Shown in pieces: positions 48,701 to 61,371 of a DNA stretch of 64,000 nt. The translations under genes and the position numbers were made by a program. The notes under the pieces are model-generated. The model ran no database searches. It was given only the letters and a program-made list of their open reading frames with translations, and was not told the origin of the DNA. How positions within the stretch are numbered: position 1 is the first letter of the stretch; every line of letters starts with the position of its first letter. Source of the DNA: Hedera helix (taxonomy: Eukaryota > Streptophyta > Magnoliopsida > Apiales > Araliaceae); NCBI GenBank assembly GCA_947179155.2, contig OX359275.1, forward strand, positions 3,164,001 to 3,228,000, written 5' to 3'.

Positions 48701-51700
48701 CCTGCCAAAAAAAATAGGGTCACTATCACTTACTATGGAACTTGGAAGGCCATGCAATTTGAAAATGTGTTCAAAGAATAGCTGTGATATTTGTTTGGTT
48801 GAAATTGGACGAGTAAGGGGAATGAAGTGGGTATATATACTGAATCTGTCAGTTACCACCCAAATGATTTCATACCCCCTAGTATTAGGGAGGCTATTAA
48901 TAAAGTCCATAGTAATGTCCTCCAAGATTGTTCTGGTATTGGCAATGGCTGTAGCTGGTGTCTTCACATTTTCATGCTTAGAGAACTGACAGACTGAACA
49001 TTCTTCTATCCACTCAGTGATATCCTTTCTCATTGCCCACCCAAAAGAAATATTGTTCAATTCCTTTTAGAGTGGCTCTAACTCCTGAGTGACCACCTAC
49101 TCCTTTCTCGTGCAATTCTTCATATATTAGCTTCCTTGGGTTTTCTTGAGAACCAACAACCCACCTGCCCCTATACTTGAGCAACCCATGGCTTAGTTCA
49201 TACTCATTAGGTCCCATGTTTGCAACTGCTAGTTCAGCCATAACTTGCGCAAGGTCTGCATCCCCCCGTATCTGTCAATTAATTGAGTCATTCAGGCTGG
49301 TTGAGCAATAGTAAAGTATTGACAAGCAGGTTCTTTATGGTAGGCTAATAACTCATTTTCCCCTTGCAGCTGTATCTTACCATGGTATGGAAAACTCAAA
49401 GTAAGAAGGTTGTAGTCAAGATGTGTCTCTCCCAACTGCTGTAGCCAGCTAACTCCTAATATAGCATCCCAGTTTTGTAATTTAAGAACCCAAGCTGTGG
49501 TATTAAATTGATAATCGTCAATGCTCCAGTGAAATTGGGGGCAACAAGTCTGACTATGTATTTCTGTTCCATTTGGAAGACCAACTGTTATGGTTTCTGC
49601 AGCCTTGGCTAATCCTTTAAGGTCTTGTGCCATTTCTTCACTAATAAAACTCGGTGTACTACCACTATCAACTAGCATCAGCATTTCCTTGTCCTCCTTA
49701 ATTCCTTTAAGAACAAGAACCCAAGGTTCTAAAAGGCGGGAGGCGGGCGGCCGGGGGGCCTAGCGCCTAGGGGGCTGACTTAGGCGGGGTCTAGGCGGTT
49801 TTTTTTATTTTAAGTCAATTTGAATATTTTATTTATATTTATTCAAACAAAACAATAATATAAAGGAAAACAATTTATAATAAAAATAATAAAAGCATTT
49901 GCTTAAAGTTCAAACACATATCCATATTGCTGATGTCAAAGTTCAAATAAAAACATGCAATTGTTTAAAGTTCAATTACAAACAAATAATAAAAAATACA
50001 AACTAATAGTCCTCATCTCCATATCCCTCTATATCCATCTATATCTCTCTCCAACTCTTTTTCTCCATATCCCTTCAAGATAATGTCTCCATCGGGCTCA
50101 TACTCATACTCTTCATCTCCCTCTTCTTCTGTGTCATCATTAAACAAAAAAATTTCTTCATAGAGTTCTTTTACTCTAACATTTTTACTATTTCTCTTAG
50201 GCTTTACTTAGGCTCTAGCACGCTATCCGTTTCGGATGTTTCACCAACCGCTTCCCAAGTAAGGCACGAACAGCCCTCAACTTCATCTATTCCTAAGACG
50301 TCGTTTTGTAACTTAGTTATTAAAATTAAAAAAAAAAACAATTGTAGCCCTAAATTTTTCGCCTAAGCCCCGCTTAATTTCTCCGTCTTGACCGTCCAAT
50401 CCCGTATAATTTCTTGAAGGAATTTTTTTTCCTCCTTGGGCATAGGCGGGTATAGGCGAGGCGCTAGGCGGCCTAGGCGTGGCGCCATAGGAGGGCCTAA
50501 CGCCTAAGTGGGGATTAATCGGACCTAGGCGGGAATTTTTAGAACACTGCAAGAACCTATTGCCTCTGTGGTTGACCACAAGGTTCCAGAGTGGCTAGTG
50601 TGAGGTTACCATTGGGGCGATCTCTTCCATTTCCCACTTGAGATTCAGTCTCTGTGGCTGGTTCCTTATCAAACTGAGGAGGTCCAGAGTACTCCTCTAC
50701 TGCTTGATCTTCACCGACTATCATGAATGACCTAGGATTTTTACAATGGTGTCCCCTACAGTAAACTTGTCACCACAATAATAGTAAAGGCCTTTGGCTC
50801 TTCTTTCCTCTCTTTGAGCTGCTGTTATTGGCCTTGGCTTATTAAAGTCAGTCTTTGGATAGGTAAGTAGTGGAGTTTTGGTAGTAGTAGGTAAGGTCAA
50901 GTCTTTTTTCTGAGTATTGGAATTAAATTGAGTTTAAATGGGACTGAGAATTCATAGGAGGCTGCAAGGTTCTGGAATAATTGCTTTGTTGTCTAGGGAC
51001 TGTAGTCTCATAATACTTGGCTTGCTTAAAAGCTTGCGAAAGTGTTATAGGATCAAGAAGCTTCACCATTGTCTTAGTCTCATCACCCAGACCTCCAATA
51101 AAATATCCTACAATGAATTCCTCAGAGAGTTGAGGAATTTTTTCCTGCAATCTTCCCTTTTGCTTTTCAGAAGCATCATAGTAGGCATGAACACTTCCTT
51201 GCTGTTTCAGCAGTTTGAATTGCTCATAAATGTTATCAGTCCCTGCTTCTGTGAATCTGGTTATGAACTCCTCAGCAAAAAACCTCCAGGTCAGGTCATG
51301 TTTGCCACATATGTATGCCTTATACTAGTACTTTGGTGGTCCATGCAAGTGCATAGCAGCAATAGCAATCCTTCAGATTGAATTCCATAAATCTCAAAGT
51401 ATTCAGTAAATGAAGGAAACACAAGCTTCAAGTGTTTGAGTTCCTTATCCTCATTTTCCTCATTGTACAAGTTCCTCGTCCTCCATGGAGCTTCATCTTC
51501 CTCATTATTACCGGACCTTTCTCTCTCAGCATGAGTAGGATCTCTCTAAAAAATCCTCTAGCTTCATTGTGTCCAACATGTACTGGCCTTGTTTTGTCAC
51601 CAAAAGGATTTACAAAGCCTTCCTCACTTTCTGAGCTTCTCTGCTTGAGTAACTCATTTATTCCACTCATGAAATAGTCCATTTTCTCATCAATGTGCTG

Positions 51701-54700
51701 CAGTTTTTCATTAGTATACTCTCTGTAACTAAAGAAATCCTGCTGTAACATTTGGTTGGACATATATTGAGAAGTTCCTACCATTTCTGTCATGAAATAG
51801 GATGGAGAGTGATCCTTAAAATCAAGTAAGAATCTGAGTTTTTAAAATTGACCTAGTAGTAACAATACTACCAGATTTTTGAGTAAATGAGCTTGAACAG
51901 TTAATTTGGTGTTGAAATGGACTTCCTTGTGAACAATTCAAATATTCCAAACTTGAACAATTGAAATCTCTACTAGCATAAAGCTTAGCTGAGATTAATA
52001 GAGTAAATGAGCTGAGAACAAAAGCTAAGCACACAAGGATCAAATAGCACCAGAACAAACAGGTAACAGTCTACTAACAACTAGTTCAGGACTTTTCACG
52101 AACAGTTGGTGAATATTTTTGGATTCTTAAAACTGATAAATTTAAACTTGAATCTGGATTGATTCTAACAACAGAACTAGATAAGAAGCGATATAAAAGT
52201 ATGCAATCAATCACAAACGAACTACAATTTGCAATTTCAGAAGAAGAATTAGATTTTTTCTGGATTTTTTGCCGACAAAGAAGAAAACTAGAGTTATGAA
52301 TTCAAAACTGTTTTAGATTTGATTTTTTTTTGTTCTAATTGATGCCTAGGAAAGTACTAGAGAACTTAATCGAGTGTAGTAGGATTGTTTAATACCTGAT
52401 CCAAGCTATCTATAACATGAAATTGCTCAGTTGTAAGTGATCGCGAAAACAGAGCATCACAACTCCTTTTTCTGCTGCATTTTTAGACTGGTCTGCAGCT
52501 GTTTATGCTTATTTTGTAATTGATTTTATGAGTATTGAAGATATAGAAAAGGCCTAAGGTAACTAAGAACATATTAAGACTAGAAATTGGGGAATTGTGA
52601 TCAAAGAAGAGAGAGAAGAATTCTGATGAAAAAGAAGTTTCCAGGACTCGACTAGAGTTCTGATACCAAATTTGTTGGGCCTTAAAGGCTCTGAACTAGG
52701 GTTTCTCAGAATTTAGAGAGAAGAGAGATTTCAGAGTTTTAGAGAGGAAGGGTATAGAAATTTGGTTGAGAAACAGAGAAGAAATGGGAAGAGAGAAGTG
52801 AGTGAAAGAAAGAGATTACAGCAAACATGCTTCTCAGTTTTCTATTTTCATTCAATGCATAAGAAATGAAATAACATACTCAAATACCTATTTATAGGAC
52901 TTACAACTTTATCTAAAAAGAGGCTTAAACTACACCACCTTATCTCTTAACCTACTCCTCCATAATTGCTCAAATTAACTAACTCCTTTATATGATACTA
53001 TCTGACAAAATCTGGATTGCTATTGGATGTTAACTTCTATTTTTTTTTTACATTCTTTTCCTTTTCCTGTTATATTTATAGCTTATGGGAAAAGGAAAAA
53101 ATTGTTCCACTAGAGTTTCTAAAAACATTCCTTCTCTGGGTTCTCATATATGAAGCCGTGCTTCTGACTTTACATGTTTTTCTAGTTGTACTTGTGGTGC
53201 TTGTGTATGTGTGTGTCTTTCATTTCCCCACATCCTTTTCAGTTCCATGTTCCTTCTTCAAAATAACTCAATATGTTCATTCAACTAGCGAATGGCCTAA
53301 TTATCATTATTAATTCCTTGATTGACAGGAAGAAGTTAGAAACCAAATCTTAGCCTTGGAAATAGATCTGGCAAATAGAAATGAGAAGTTCACTTCTGCA
53401 ATTGCTCGTGTAGAGAAATATGCTGAAGCACGAAGGGAAATGGAAAAAAAGCTTGATTTGCAGTTTCATCGCACAGTGTAAGACCCCTCCTTCTTGGTTC
53501 TTTTGGAAAAAAATTATATACTTGAGCAATTGCCTTGAAAAAATTTGTTTGACCAGTAATGCTGGTATCAGTATTATTCAGTTTGGTTGACAATCTATAT
53601 GTTACTTGTAGTGCAGAAGATCTTGATAAATATTTGACTGGTATACAGAGGAAGCATGAACATAGATCCCAAATTGAAGAAAGGAGAATAAGAGATGATG
53701 CAGCTATTGAAGATGCCAAAAGGCATCAAGAAGAAAAACATAGGCAAGAAAAGATTAAAGCAGAAGCAGAGGTCTGTTAACTTGGTTCTACCAATTTCTC
53801 TAATATTTCTTACATTTTATTGGGGATTTGGCATCTGACTTTTGTTCGGCAAACTAATGCTAATTTTGCTACCTGGTTGATTGTCTCATTTGAATCCATT
53901 TCCACAATGCAACTTCTGGCTCAAATTCTTTCAATTCTTTAATTTGTATTGACAGTGCGTCAAGCTGGATTTGCTTTTAAAATTTATAATGCACTCTCTT
54001 TATTTCTCTCTCCAAACCCCCAACCGCCGAAAAAAAAGAAATAAGAAATAAATATATATAAGAAAACTGCCAGAAAAAATTATGAAAGTAATACTAAAAC
54101 TAATGGTATTAATTATTATCATTAGGATTCTTATGACAGCCAATACCCCTTTTGTCTCAAAATGTGTGATAGCCAAATTGCCACAAACTTTAAGGAGAGA
54201 AAAAGTAGTCATAAGTTTGAATATCAAATCACAGGGGTGCAAATTTTCCTGTTTGTATTGATTATGAAGAATGTAGTTAATGAATTAGAGTTTGCTTGTG
54301 GGTTTTGTTTATGAATTGGGGTTTGTGCTGTTAGAAAAGGTGATTGTCTTTACTGTGTTGAGTTTTGGAGACACAAGACATATTTAGATGGAATGGATAT
54401 TCTGTTTTAGTGCCTGCTAACTTTGTCTTGTTCTGTATTTTCTTCATCAGAAATATGAACCATATATAAAGAACATGTTAACCTTTTAGATGCTTTTAGA
54501 TGCTTATAGGTTTTTATTGTTTGATAGATTCAGGCTAGACTTGAGGCTGAAAAGAAGAGAGCTGAGGAAGAAGAAGCAAAAGCTTTGGAAGCTCAAAGAG
54601 CAGCGAAAGAAGCTGCGGAAAGGGTTGTTACTGAAAATTCAAGAAAGGCTGTGACGACAGCAGCAGCTTCACAGGACCCTACTGCACAATCTACAGGAAC

Positions 54701-57700
54701 AAAAGCTGATGGATCAAAGAAGGTATCTTCAGGTATTCCTTTGTTGCCATACCATCAAACACCTTTCTACTGTTTTCTCCTCCTTTATATTATTAATTGT
54801 GATTTGACCATTATTCAATCAGTGCATGCGATTCACAGCTGTAGCAGGACAGCTATTTGCAGGATTTATATTTGCGCTTTTGTGGAGATCCTGATTAAGC
54901 CATATGAATCTGTTTTGTTTCAGTAGTCATCTATACAACCTGGTTTATACAAATTTTGGGCTGCTTAAAGTAAAATGTGGCTATTGTTTTCTTTTACATC
55001 ACTTCTATAGTTCTACTACAACATTTAGCTGGACAAATGCACTCAGCTTAGGTTATCTCACAGTTTCACTGCTTTTCCTTTCTTTTAGCTTTTAATGTTT
55101 ATGAGTAAAGTTAATTAAACTGTTTAAGTATCACATTGTGTCTGTTCTATTTCTACATAACTCATGTGGGACATCTTATGTGAAATATTACCACCTTCAT
55201 GGAAGTGGCAGATGCTTTCTTGCTTGATCGACGGAGATGGAAACCATAAAATATTTATTGAGTATTATGATTACATTGCCACTTTAGATTTTCATTATTA
55301 AATGAGTTGCAACTGTCCAATCTGGTCTCAGGGAATTTTATCAAAGGGGCAGAAAGTGCTTTGAAACTTGAGGAAAGAAGATCACAAATCTATAAAGAAG
55401 TAGCTACTGAAATTGAGACATTGGGATTGCGTGAGAATAAGGTAGGCCACCTGCATGAATAGGTGTCAAACTTTGAGGCTGAAGATTGTTTTCTTTATTT
55501 GTGTATACTTCAGATTATGTTGCATCTTTTAGTTTTTTGTTATCGTGCTAGGCCAATGACTAGTGCAGCAAAATAATTTAGGGACAATTATTAAATAGAA
55601 TATTGTAGTAGTAGTCCGGCAGTAGTTGTTATGACGGTAAGGCAAGGCGGTGGCCAAGCACCTGGATGCTTAAGCAATAAGATGCCCGCCTAGGCTTCCA
55701 TAAGGCTATAAGTCGTTCACAATAGACAATATATACGTGTATGAATTTTTTTATGAATATATTGTACTTTAAAAATACATTAAACATAGAAATATTATAT
55801 ACATTAAAGCCTATAATAAAATAAACAACAGTAACACTATGAAGTACCTAGGTGATGACTTGCGACGCTCAACTGCCAAGGCGCTTGCAGCTGCCCCAAA
55901 GTTGTGTGCTCGCCTTAGCAGCTTCCCCAAAGTTGTGTGCTTGCCTTATCAGCTGACCCAAAGTTGTGCGCTCGCCTTCCAGCTTTGGTAGTGCCTGAAC
56001 ATCTAGGCGACGCCTTAAAACTGTGGCACATGGGTGTTATTATCTCCCTGGAGCAAGTTAGTATATCTGAGCATGGTAATTATCCATCATTCTTCACTGT
56101 TCGAGCTCAACTCTTCAACTAATAACCATTGTTAAGCCCAACATATTCTTTTATCTTTGCTTTTGGTTCGGATTGATTAGGCATAACTATTGTTATGGCT
56201 TACACATTCTTTTATCGTTTTCATAGTTTTGGTTCAAGAAGAAAAATTGGTATAAACTAGTCTCAGTTTTTGAAGATTATTTCTTCTGTTTTTTTTTAAT
56301 AAAAAAATTTGAAGATTTTTAGTTTAAAATATGCTCTCCAGTTGTATAGTGGTTATGTGATCCTTTTTGGATGTAGTAAACTTGTTCTTTAGTTAGCAGT
56401 GGTAGTAGTTATTTTATGTCTGCAGATGATTAGTTTTTTCTCTATAAATTTTGTAGTCCGAGTGTTTTCATTTGAACTTCATTTTATTATGTAACCTACC
56501 TACGTAAATCTGTCTTTTAACACGAGGGATTATATCATGATCAGTACCTGTTGATTTGTTTGCTGTGCAGGATTTTAGCAGCCATGGAAAACAAATAGCT
56601 AGAAGGATCAAAACAGTAAATGGGACACGGGAAAATGTTAGGTGAGGGAAACCTCAAATTAGTTTATACTGTCTCAGTAGTTTTGGTGATTAAACTTCCT
56701 TCTGCATGAAATTACTTGTCCTTGAGTTCTTCTACATCCACCTCCCCCACCCCCATAAACAACAAAAAAGAAGAAGTTGTTATCGAGTGCACTGCATGCC
56801 TAAAAAATTCTTTACTATATTCTTTGTAGTGGTGTACTACACATGATTGATATTGCTGTATTTTCTTGTAATTATTTTTCAGAACTAAAGCGGATGAATT
56901 AATAAAACTCATCACCCAGTCAGCTTATCCGCAAGCCAGTATTGCAATGTTTGCGGAGAAGGTAATTGCTCTTGTTAGTTTAAAAAAAACACTTTTTTCC
57001 CGTTAGCTGTGTTTCATCTTTGCTGAACATGGCTGTTGAGTAGATGAGGGGAAGAATTAAATGCAATTATGGAATATTCAACTCTGTAATAAGTAGAAAA
57101 CGTGTTCATCTCTCTCTACCTCTCTGTGCTTAACAATCTAGATTTTAGAGCTAATCAGAAAATTTTGGAGAGTTGATAGCATTATTTTAATTTTCTTTTT
57201 CCCAGGGATCATATGTATTATATCCTGTAAAGTTGCTAATTATCTCTGCCAAACTCTCTCACATGTGTACGAGTAGAAATACTAGTCTGCCGTGCATATC
57301 ATAGTCTGATTCCACTCACACTACATGTGGAATCTTTCTATATAATACTAAGTGAAGAAATGAGTGTTCTGACAGTGTTTGCGGCATTCAAACTACAGGT
57401 AGTCTCTCAGTGTGTTAATCCTACTGGAAGCTTCAGCAATGCTGTTTATGCTTATGGCCATGTTGTTGTTCTTGTTACTTCACAGGTGTAGCACACTATC
57501 TCTTCTATTGTTATGTTACTCTTATTTTGCTGAGTAGGTAAGCAAATTGAAATTGAAGGCTCACACTGTTTCCTATTTTTTCCTGTGCAAGCAATTCTGA
57601 AACTTTTTTTTTGTTTTAAAGAAATCAGTTTCTGGTATAATTTTTATGGGATACCTGGCAGGCTTGATTGACTTGCTTTCTCACCTTAGAGGTTGGACTA

Positions 57701-58485
57701 CACTTGAGGGCTTAGTTATGAGGATATTGCAAAATATAAGTCCTGATAACGTATTTCTTGGTGGTATCATCCACTAAATTGTATGATAATCCAAAGATTC
57801 CAAACTAGTAACAAGAAATATAATTAATTAGAAACTAAATGGTTAAGAAATTCTATGGAAGATTATTGTTCATCATTGTCAACTGTTGTAAAAATTATGT
57901 CAATGATGCTTACACTAATGTATGGCTAAATATTCAGTACTTGAATTTAATTGCATGAGCCCATTGCTTATTTGGAAAGGTAAATCATGTTTGTGTCATT
58001 GTTCCTTCGTATTTTATCCATTTGTTGCCCTTGTCCATTTATTGTATTGATTTGTCAACTAATCTATAGAATGTTCACATTACTAATGAATCTAGATTCC
58101 TCGAGCCATGGAAATTCTCCTTGCTGAGTTAAACAGAGTTTGCATATACACTGTTCCAAAGTATATGAGTTACTCTAAGGTACTCAGATCTCAACTCTAG
58201 ATATTAATCATCTGTTATAGCATGGTAACAGCTATCATATACTCCCTCCGTCCCACATTATTTCCAACTCTTATTTTAGAGTGTACGTCACGGATTTCAA
58301 GAGTTGTAAAAATTATATCAAATATATTTATTATATTATTAAATATATGTAAAGATAATATCTAAATATGATTTGGAGCCGTCTTAAAATCCATGTCGCA
58401 TACTGTAAAACAAGAGCGGCAAAAATTGTGGGATGGAGGGAGTAGTTTTTCTTCATGAGATGTGTGCAAATGATAATAATGCCCT

Positions 58486-58550
<65 letters not shown>

Positions 58551-59566
58551 TCACAGTTTTTTAAAGTTTTAACACAAAATTTCCCCTTTTTCTTCATTGA
58601 TCATTTAGCATGAACTGCCTATGTAGTTTGATTGCTGAAATGTTGAATGAATGTTGTGTTGTAATTTTGTTGCACATCTGTTCTCTTACTTTTTCTCAGT
58701 TTCCTTGGTATTCTTGCTGCCTGTCATCTGTTTTGTTAATCCTATTTGATGTAAAATAGATTTCTGAATTGCCTTTCCCACTTCAGTCGACATTTCAAAC
58801 AGAAGAAGTTTATTACAAAGCCATTGGATATCAAGAAGAAGATGGAAAGATAGAAAGTACGGATACTTATGTAGCACGGATGATGTCATGTATGAAACTA
58901 TATGGTGCTCTGGTTCAGGTTCATCGCTCTTGCATCTGGCATTATAAGTTTCCATAAAAATAGTCTTATAAGATTTATTGTACATTCTACCTATCAAAAA
59001 AAAAAACAAACAAGTTATTTCATGCTCTTTTCTAGTTTGAAGGATCACAACTGATGGGAAAATTATTGACTTTTTTCAGACTGAAGTTGGGGGTTTCCGT
59101 AACCTGCACGGAATTGAAGAAGGTTGGGCATGGATTGCCAGATTTTTGAATGCCCTTCCAGCAAATTTATATACGGCAGTTGCTTTGCAGGCGTTTCTTG
59201 AAGTAAGACAATCTCAAAATTGTATTCAGTTAACTAAGCTAATTTGTACCAGACAAGTCTTTTAAAAGATATTTTGGGGCTCAGATGGCAGGATTTGCTC
59301 TGTATAAAAGATATAGATCACAGTTCAAGAAGTTACTGAATATCATTTCTCGCAACTTTATTAATGCACTTGGACAACGGGAAGATCCAAGGCTGACCAA
59401 AGTTGTCATGAGTATCCGGGATTACATAGACTCAAAACAGTACCTAAAGGAGCCTGAAGGATGGCGTCTGCAGAGTTCTTTATTGTCGCACCAATTTGTC
59501 CCGGAATCGGATAATGAAGAGAAGAATCATCATCATCATCATTCGCCAAATAGATATTTCTACTAG
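45733..59566 (+). CDS. GLE1: GLE1, nuclear pore mRNA export factor
   Basis: Coding exons: 45733-45734 (AT of the start), 46001-46159, 46285-46437, 47260-47380, 53329-53477, 53612-53771, 54528-54732, 55332-55441, 56571-56641, 56883-56961, 57399-57485, 58096-58179, 58787-58918, 59080-59202 and 59285-59566. All joins have GT-AG ends and compatible phases, giving about 638 residues. The N terminus reads MGPVILELRCPQNVDG; an acidic segment (SDSEDSENE) follows; about 150-300 is a Glu/Lys/Arg-rich coiled coil. From about 320 the conserved GLE1 domain runs (GNFIKGAESALKLEERR, IPRAMEILLAELNRVCIYTV, GALVQ, EEGWAWIARFLN, AGFALYKRY). GLE1 with inositol hexakisphosphate activates the DEAD-box helicase DBP5/LOS4 at the cytoplasmic face of the pore. 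The C terminus has a short His run. Intron 4 is swollen by element C. The start, split by an intron, is inferred; an in-frame TAA lies just upstream. Confidence 0.92.
47503..47856 (-). repeat. Element C left LTR (3' LTR in coding sense)
   Basis: It runs from TGTCTGACCTTAGTGGC to CTATGTGACA. It is rich in GAGAGA and AGAGAAG tracts. Confidence 0.88.
47885..49241 (-). pseudogene. Element C integrase remnant
   Basis: Three broken frames. 49241-49014 has the integrase zinc-binding His residues (EELHEKGVGGHSGVRAT). 49060-48620 has the Cys pair (CSVCQFSKHEN), MDFINSLP and a DRFSIYTHF block with SDSDPIFFG, then a frameshift before the catalytic Glu region. 48376-47885 has the C-terminal region (LAPKFYVPYKILDRVGTIAY) and a chromodomain-like end (YLVQWSMDDTTCENED, YYPDLF). 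The tail pattern suggests the Reina group. Confidence 0.82.
49292..49684 (-). pseudogene. Element C protease remnant
   Basis: It contains the aspartic protease signature in altered form (LMLVDSGSTPSFIS) and AILGVSWLQQLGE. Only about 50 nt separate its end from the integrase zinc finger, leaving no room for reverse transcriptase or RNase H. Confidence 0.82.
49732..50549. mobile_element. hAT-type non-autonomous element inside element C
   Basis: Ends CAAGGTTCTAAAA and, reversed, CAGTGTTCTAAAA are inverted and flanked by an 8-bp duplication, CAAGAACC (49724-49731, 50550-50557), as made by hAT transposases. Both ends are extremely rich in GGCGG and CCTAGGCG words. The middle is AT-rich with no transposase. 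A related G+C-rich stretch occurs in GLE1 intron 8 (about 55630-56020). Confidence 0.8.
50600..51793 (-). pseudogene. Element C gag remnant
   Basis: Pieces of gag: 51793-51428 (TEMVGTSQYMSNQML, then a helix-rich segment) and 51150-50923 (EEFIVGYFIGGLGDETKTMV, typical of Ty3/gypsy gag). Near 50800-50730 lies a broken zinc knuckle: CYYCGDKF and GHHCKNPR fall in different frames. Confidence 0.75.
52673..53006 (-). repeat. Element C right LTR (5' LTR in coding sense)
   Basis: It runs from TGTTGGGCCTTAAAGGC to ATACTATCTGACA. Compared with the left LTR it lacks a short GAGATACAGA segment and has many point changes. Confidence 0.88.
55888..55980 (+). repeat. 31-bp tandem repeat in GLE1 intron 8
   Basis: Three units start at 55888, 55919 and 55950, each with CCCAAAGTTGTGTGCTCGCC-like sequence. 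They lie within a GCCTAGG-rich repeat related to the hAT ends at 49732-50549. Confidence 0.8.
58242..58442. mobile_element. Stowaway MITE in GLE1 intron 12
   Basis: The left end CTCCCTCCGTCCCACATT and the right end reversed, CTCCCTCCATCCCACAAT, are flanked by TA (58240-58241, 58443-58444). The 201-bp length and these ends are typical of Stowaway elements of the Tc1/mariner group. Confidence 0.88.
58488..58550. repeat. (AC)n(AT)n microsatellite in GLE1 intron 12
   Basis: About 18 CA/AC dinucleotides are followed by about 12 AT dinucleotides. Such runs are highly variable between individuals. Confidence 0.9.
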
Positions 59567-60120
59567 TATTTCAGCAGTTGTAACATTTCACATATCATAT
59601 CCGGACATGGTAAGAGTTTACAAGGATAAGCTGACGCCCATATTTAAGTGGACCGAGAGTTTATGAGCAATGTATTGAATTGAGATATAATTCTTCCCTA
59701 GCCTAGCTGTTGGGGGTTTACCTCAAGTTAAGTTTGTTTAGAATTGATTTCCCTTTGCTGATCCGAATTCGTAGAGTTGTATGACGAGGCAAACTTTTTA
59801 ATCTCTCTGTGAGTTCAAGTAAATCTATGCACCTCATTTTGACTATAATGGTTGATTTGATCATAATCCTATCCAAATTAGGGTGGAATTCTGAGCTTAA
59901 AACTGGGCTGAACATGCGAATAAATGTTGCATTTTTTGGTAGAACATGTAGTTTTATTTTATTTTTAAAATATTTACATTTCACATTAGACTAAATAACA
60001 ACTTATTTTTCTTCAGATACAACATAAACATTATCCTACTTTCATAATATAAAAATTACAATCTATTAACTAAATTATCTTAAGTTTACGTACTCCTTTC
60101 ATTTCACAGAAAGAAAGAGT
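59567..60120. other. GLE1 3' flank
   Basis: Probable 3' untranslated region followed by intergenic DNA. Short open frames on both strands near 59718-59994 overlap each other and match nothing known. Confidence 0.45.
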
Positions 60121-60127
60121 TGTATAT

Positions 60128-60360
60128 GTTTGTTTGTTTTTTAATCAATTTGCGAAAGATTCAAAATTGTTTGATGTGAATTTGTTAATGTAATAATTAA
60201 TATTGAAATTTATTTTTTAAAATATTGTTAAATAAGAAATCTTTGTTTGTTTTTTAATCAATTTGCGAAAGATTAAAAATTGTTCGATGTGAATTTGTTA
60301 ATGTAATAATTAATATTGAAAATTATTTAAAAAAATATTGTTAAGTAAGAAATCATTATT
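60128..60360 (+). repeat. 113-bp tandem duplication
   Basis: Two copies each contain TTAATCAATTTGCGAAAGAT (at 60141 and 60254) and GTTAATGTAATAATTAATAT. Confidence 0.75.
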
Positions 60361-60387
60361 TTAAAAATTAAAATAATTTTATATCAC

Positions 60388-61100
60388 AACATAAATTTCA
60401 TAAAATAATTAGGATTAAAGTTAACTTTTAGTAGATTGACTCTTGTTGAGTAATAATTTTTAATAAAATCTTTCAGACTTGAATCCCCTTGATTACACCT
60501 TCCCACTAATTTTATATACCATATTTCTGTAGTTACCAATAATATAATTGAAATCAATAAAGGGTCAATTAATTTATTATATTGAATAGCATAACAATTT
60601 CAAAAATAGAAGTAATCAGAAAATTTCAATAGCTGAATTTTTTTTTAAGCTTTTAACAACGAAAATATTAATTATGATTATGGTTTTAAGAACTGGACCG
60701 GACCATCGGTTTGATCGATAAAAACTGGAATCGATTGACACTCCGATCTGATTTGATACAACATAAATTTTATAAAATAATTAGGATTAAAGTTAACTTT
60801 TAGTAGATGGACTCTTGTTGAGTAATAATTTTTAATAAAATCTTTCAGACTTAATCCCCCTGATTACACCTTCCCACTAATTTTATATACCATATTTATG
60901 TAGTTACCAATAATATAATTGAAATCAATAAAGGGTTAACTAATTTATTATATTGAATAGCATAACAATTTCAAAAATAGAAGTAATCAGAAAATTTCAA
61001 TAGCTGATTTTTTTTTAAGCTTTTAATGACGAAAATATTAGTTATGATCATAGTTTTAAGAATCGGACCGGACCATCGATTCGACCGATAAAAATTGGTT
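60388..61100 (+). repeat. 372-bp tandem duplication
   Basis: AGGATTAAAGTTAACTTTTA occurs at 60411 and 60783. The copies continue through GATTACACCTTCCC, TTGAATAGCATAACAATTTC and the start of a CCGGACCATCG repeat. A related single copy of part of it is at about 27755-28130 in GH5 intron 2. Confidence 0.8.
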
Positions 61101-61371
61101 AATTTTGGTCAAAACCCGGCTGATCTAACGGTCAGATTTATGGTTTAACTGGTAAAATCAGTTATTGTTCTAGTGACCCGAATTTTTAAAATTTTTTTTT
61201 GTACAAAAAAAATTTAATAATAAAATTAATCACATTTAATAATATTGTAACTCAACTTTATTATGTTTTAGTTCATAAAAAATTAAAATTTTAATTTTTT
61301 TATTAATTACTAATAGTATATATTTTTATATATTAACGACGTTATTGGGTCAATTACAGTCCGATCACTAA

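Larger units (their letters stand above)
47503..53006 (-). mobile_element. Element C: degenerate Ty3/gypsy (Reina-like) element in GLE1 intron 4
   Basis: LTRs at 47503-47856 (354 bp) and 52673-53006 (334 bp) are flanked by a perfect AAATC duplication (47498-47502, 53007-53011). A purine tract abuts the left LTR (AAGGGGGAGGGAT on the minus strand, about 47857-47869), and the primer site TTTGGTATCAGAAC abuts the right LTR (about 52659-52672). Genes are antisense to GLE1. The LTRs differ by many substitutions and indels, so it is much older than A and B. Gag, protease and integrase pieces remain, all broken; reverse transcriptase and RNase H are missing. A hAT element lies inside. Confidence 0.92.

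Noticed and set aside
58331..58597. 88-codon minus-strand frame
   Set aside because: Mostly the AC/AT microsatellite and a Stowaway MITE.
58760..58786. Earlier acceptor for GLE1 exon 13
   Set aside because: It would add nine residues not found in relatives; the acceptor at 58786 joins directly to the conserved segment and keeps the frame.
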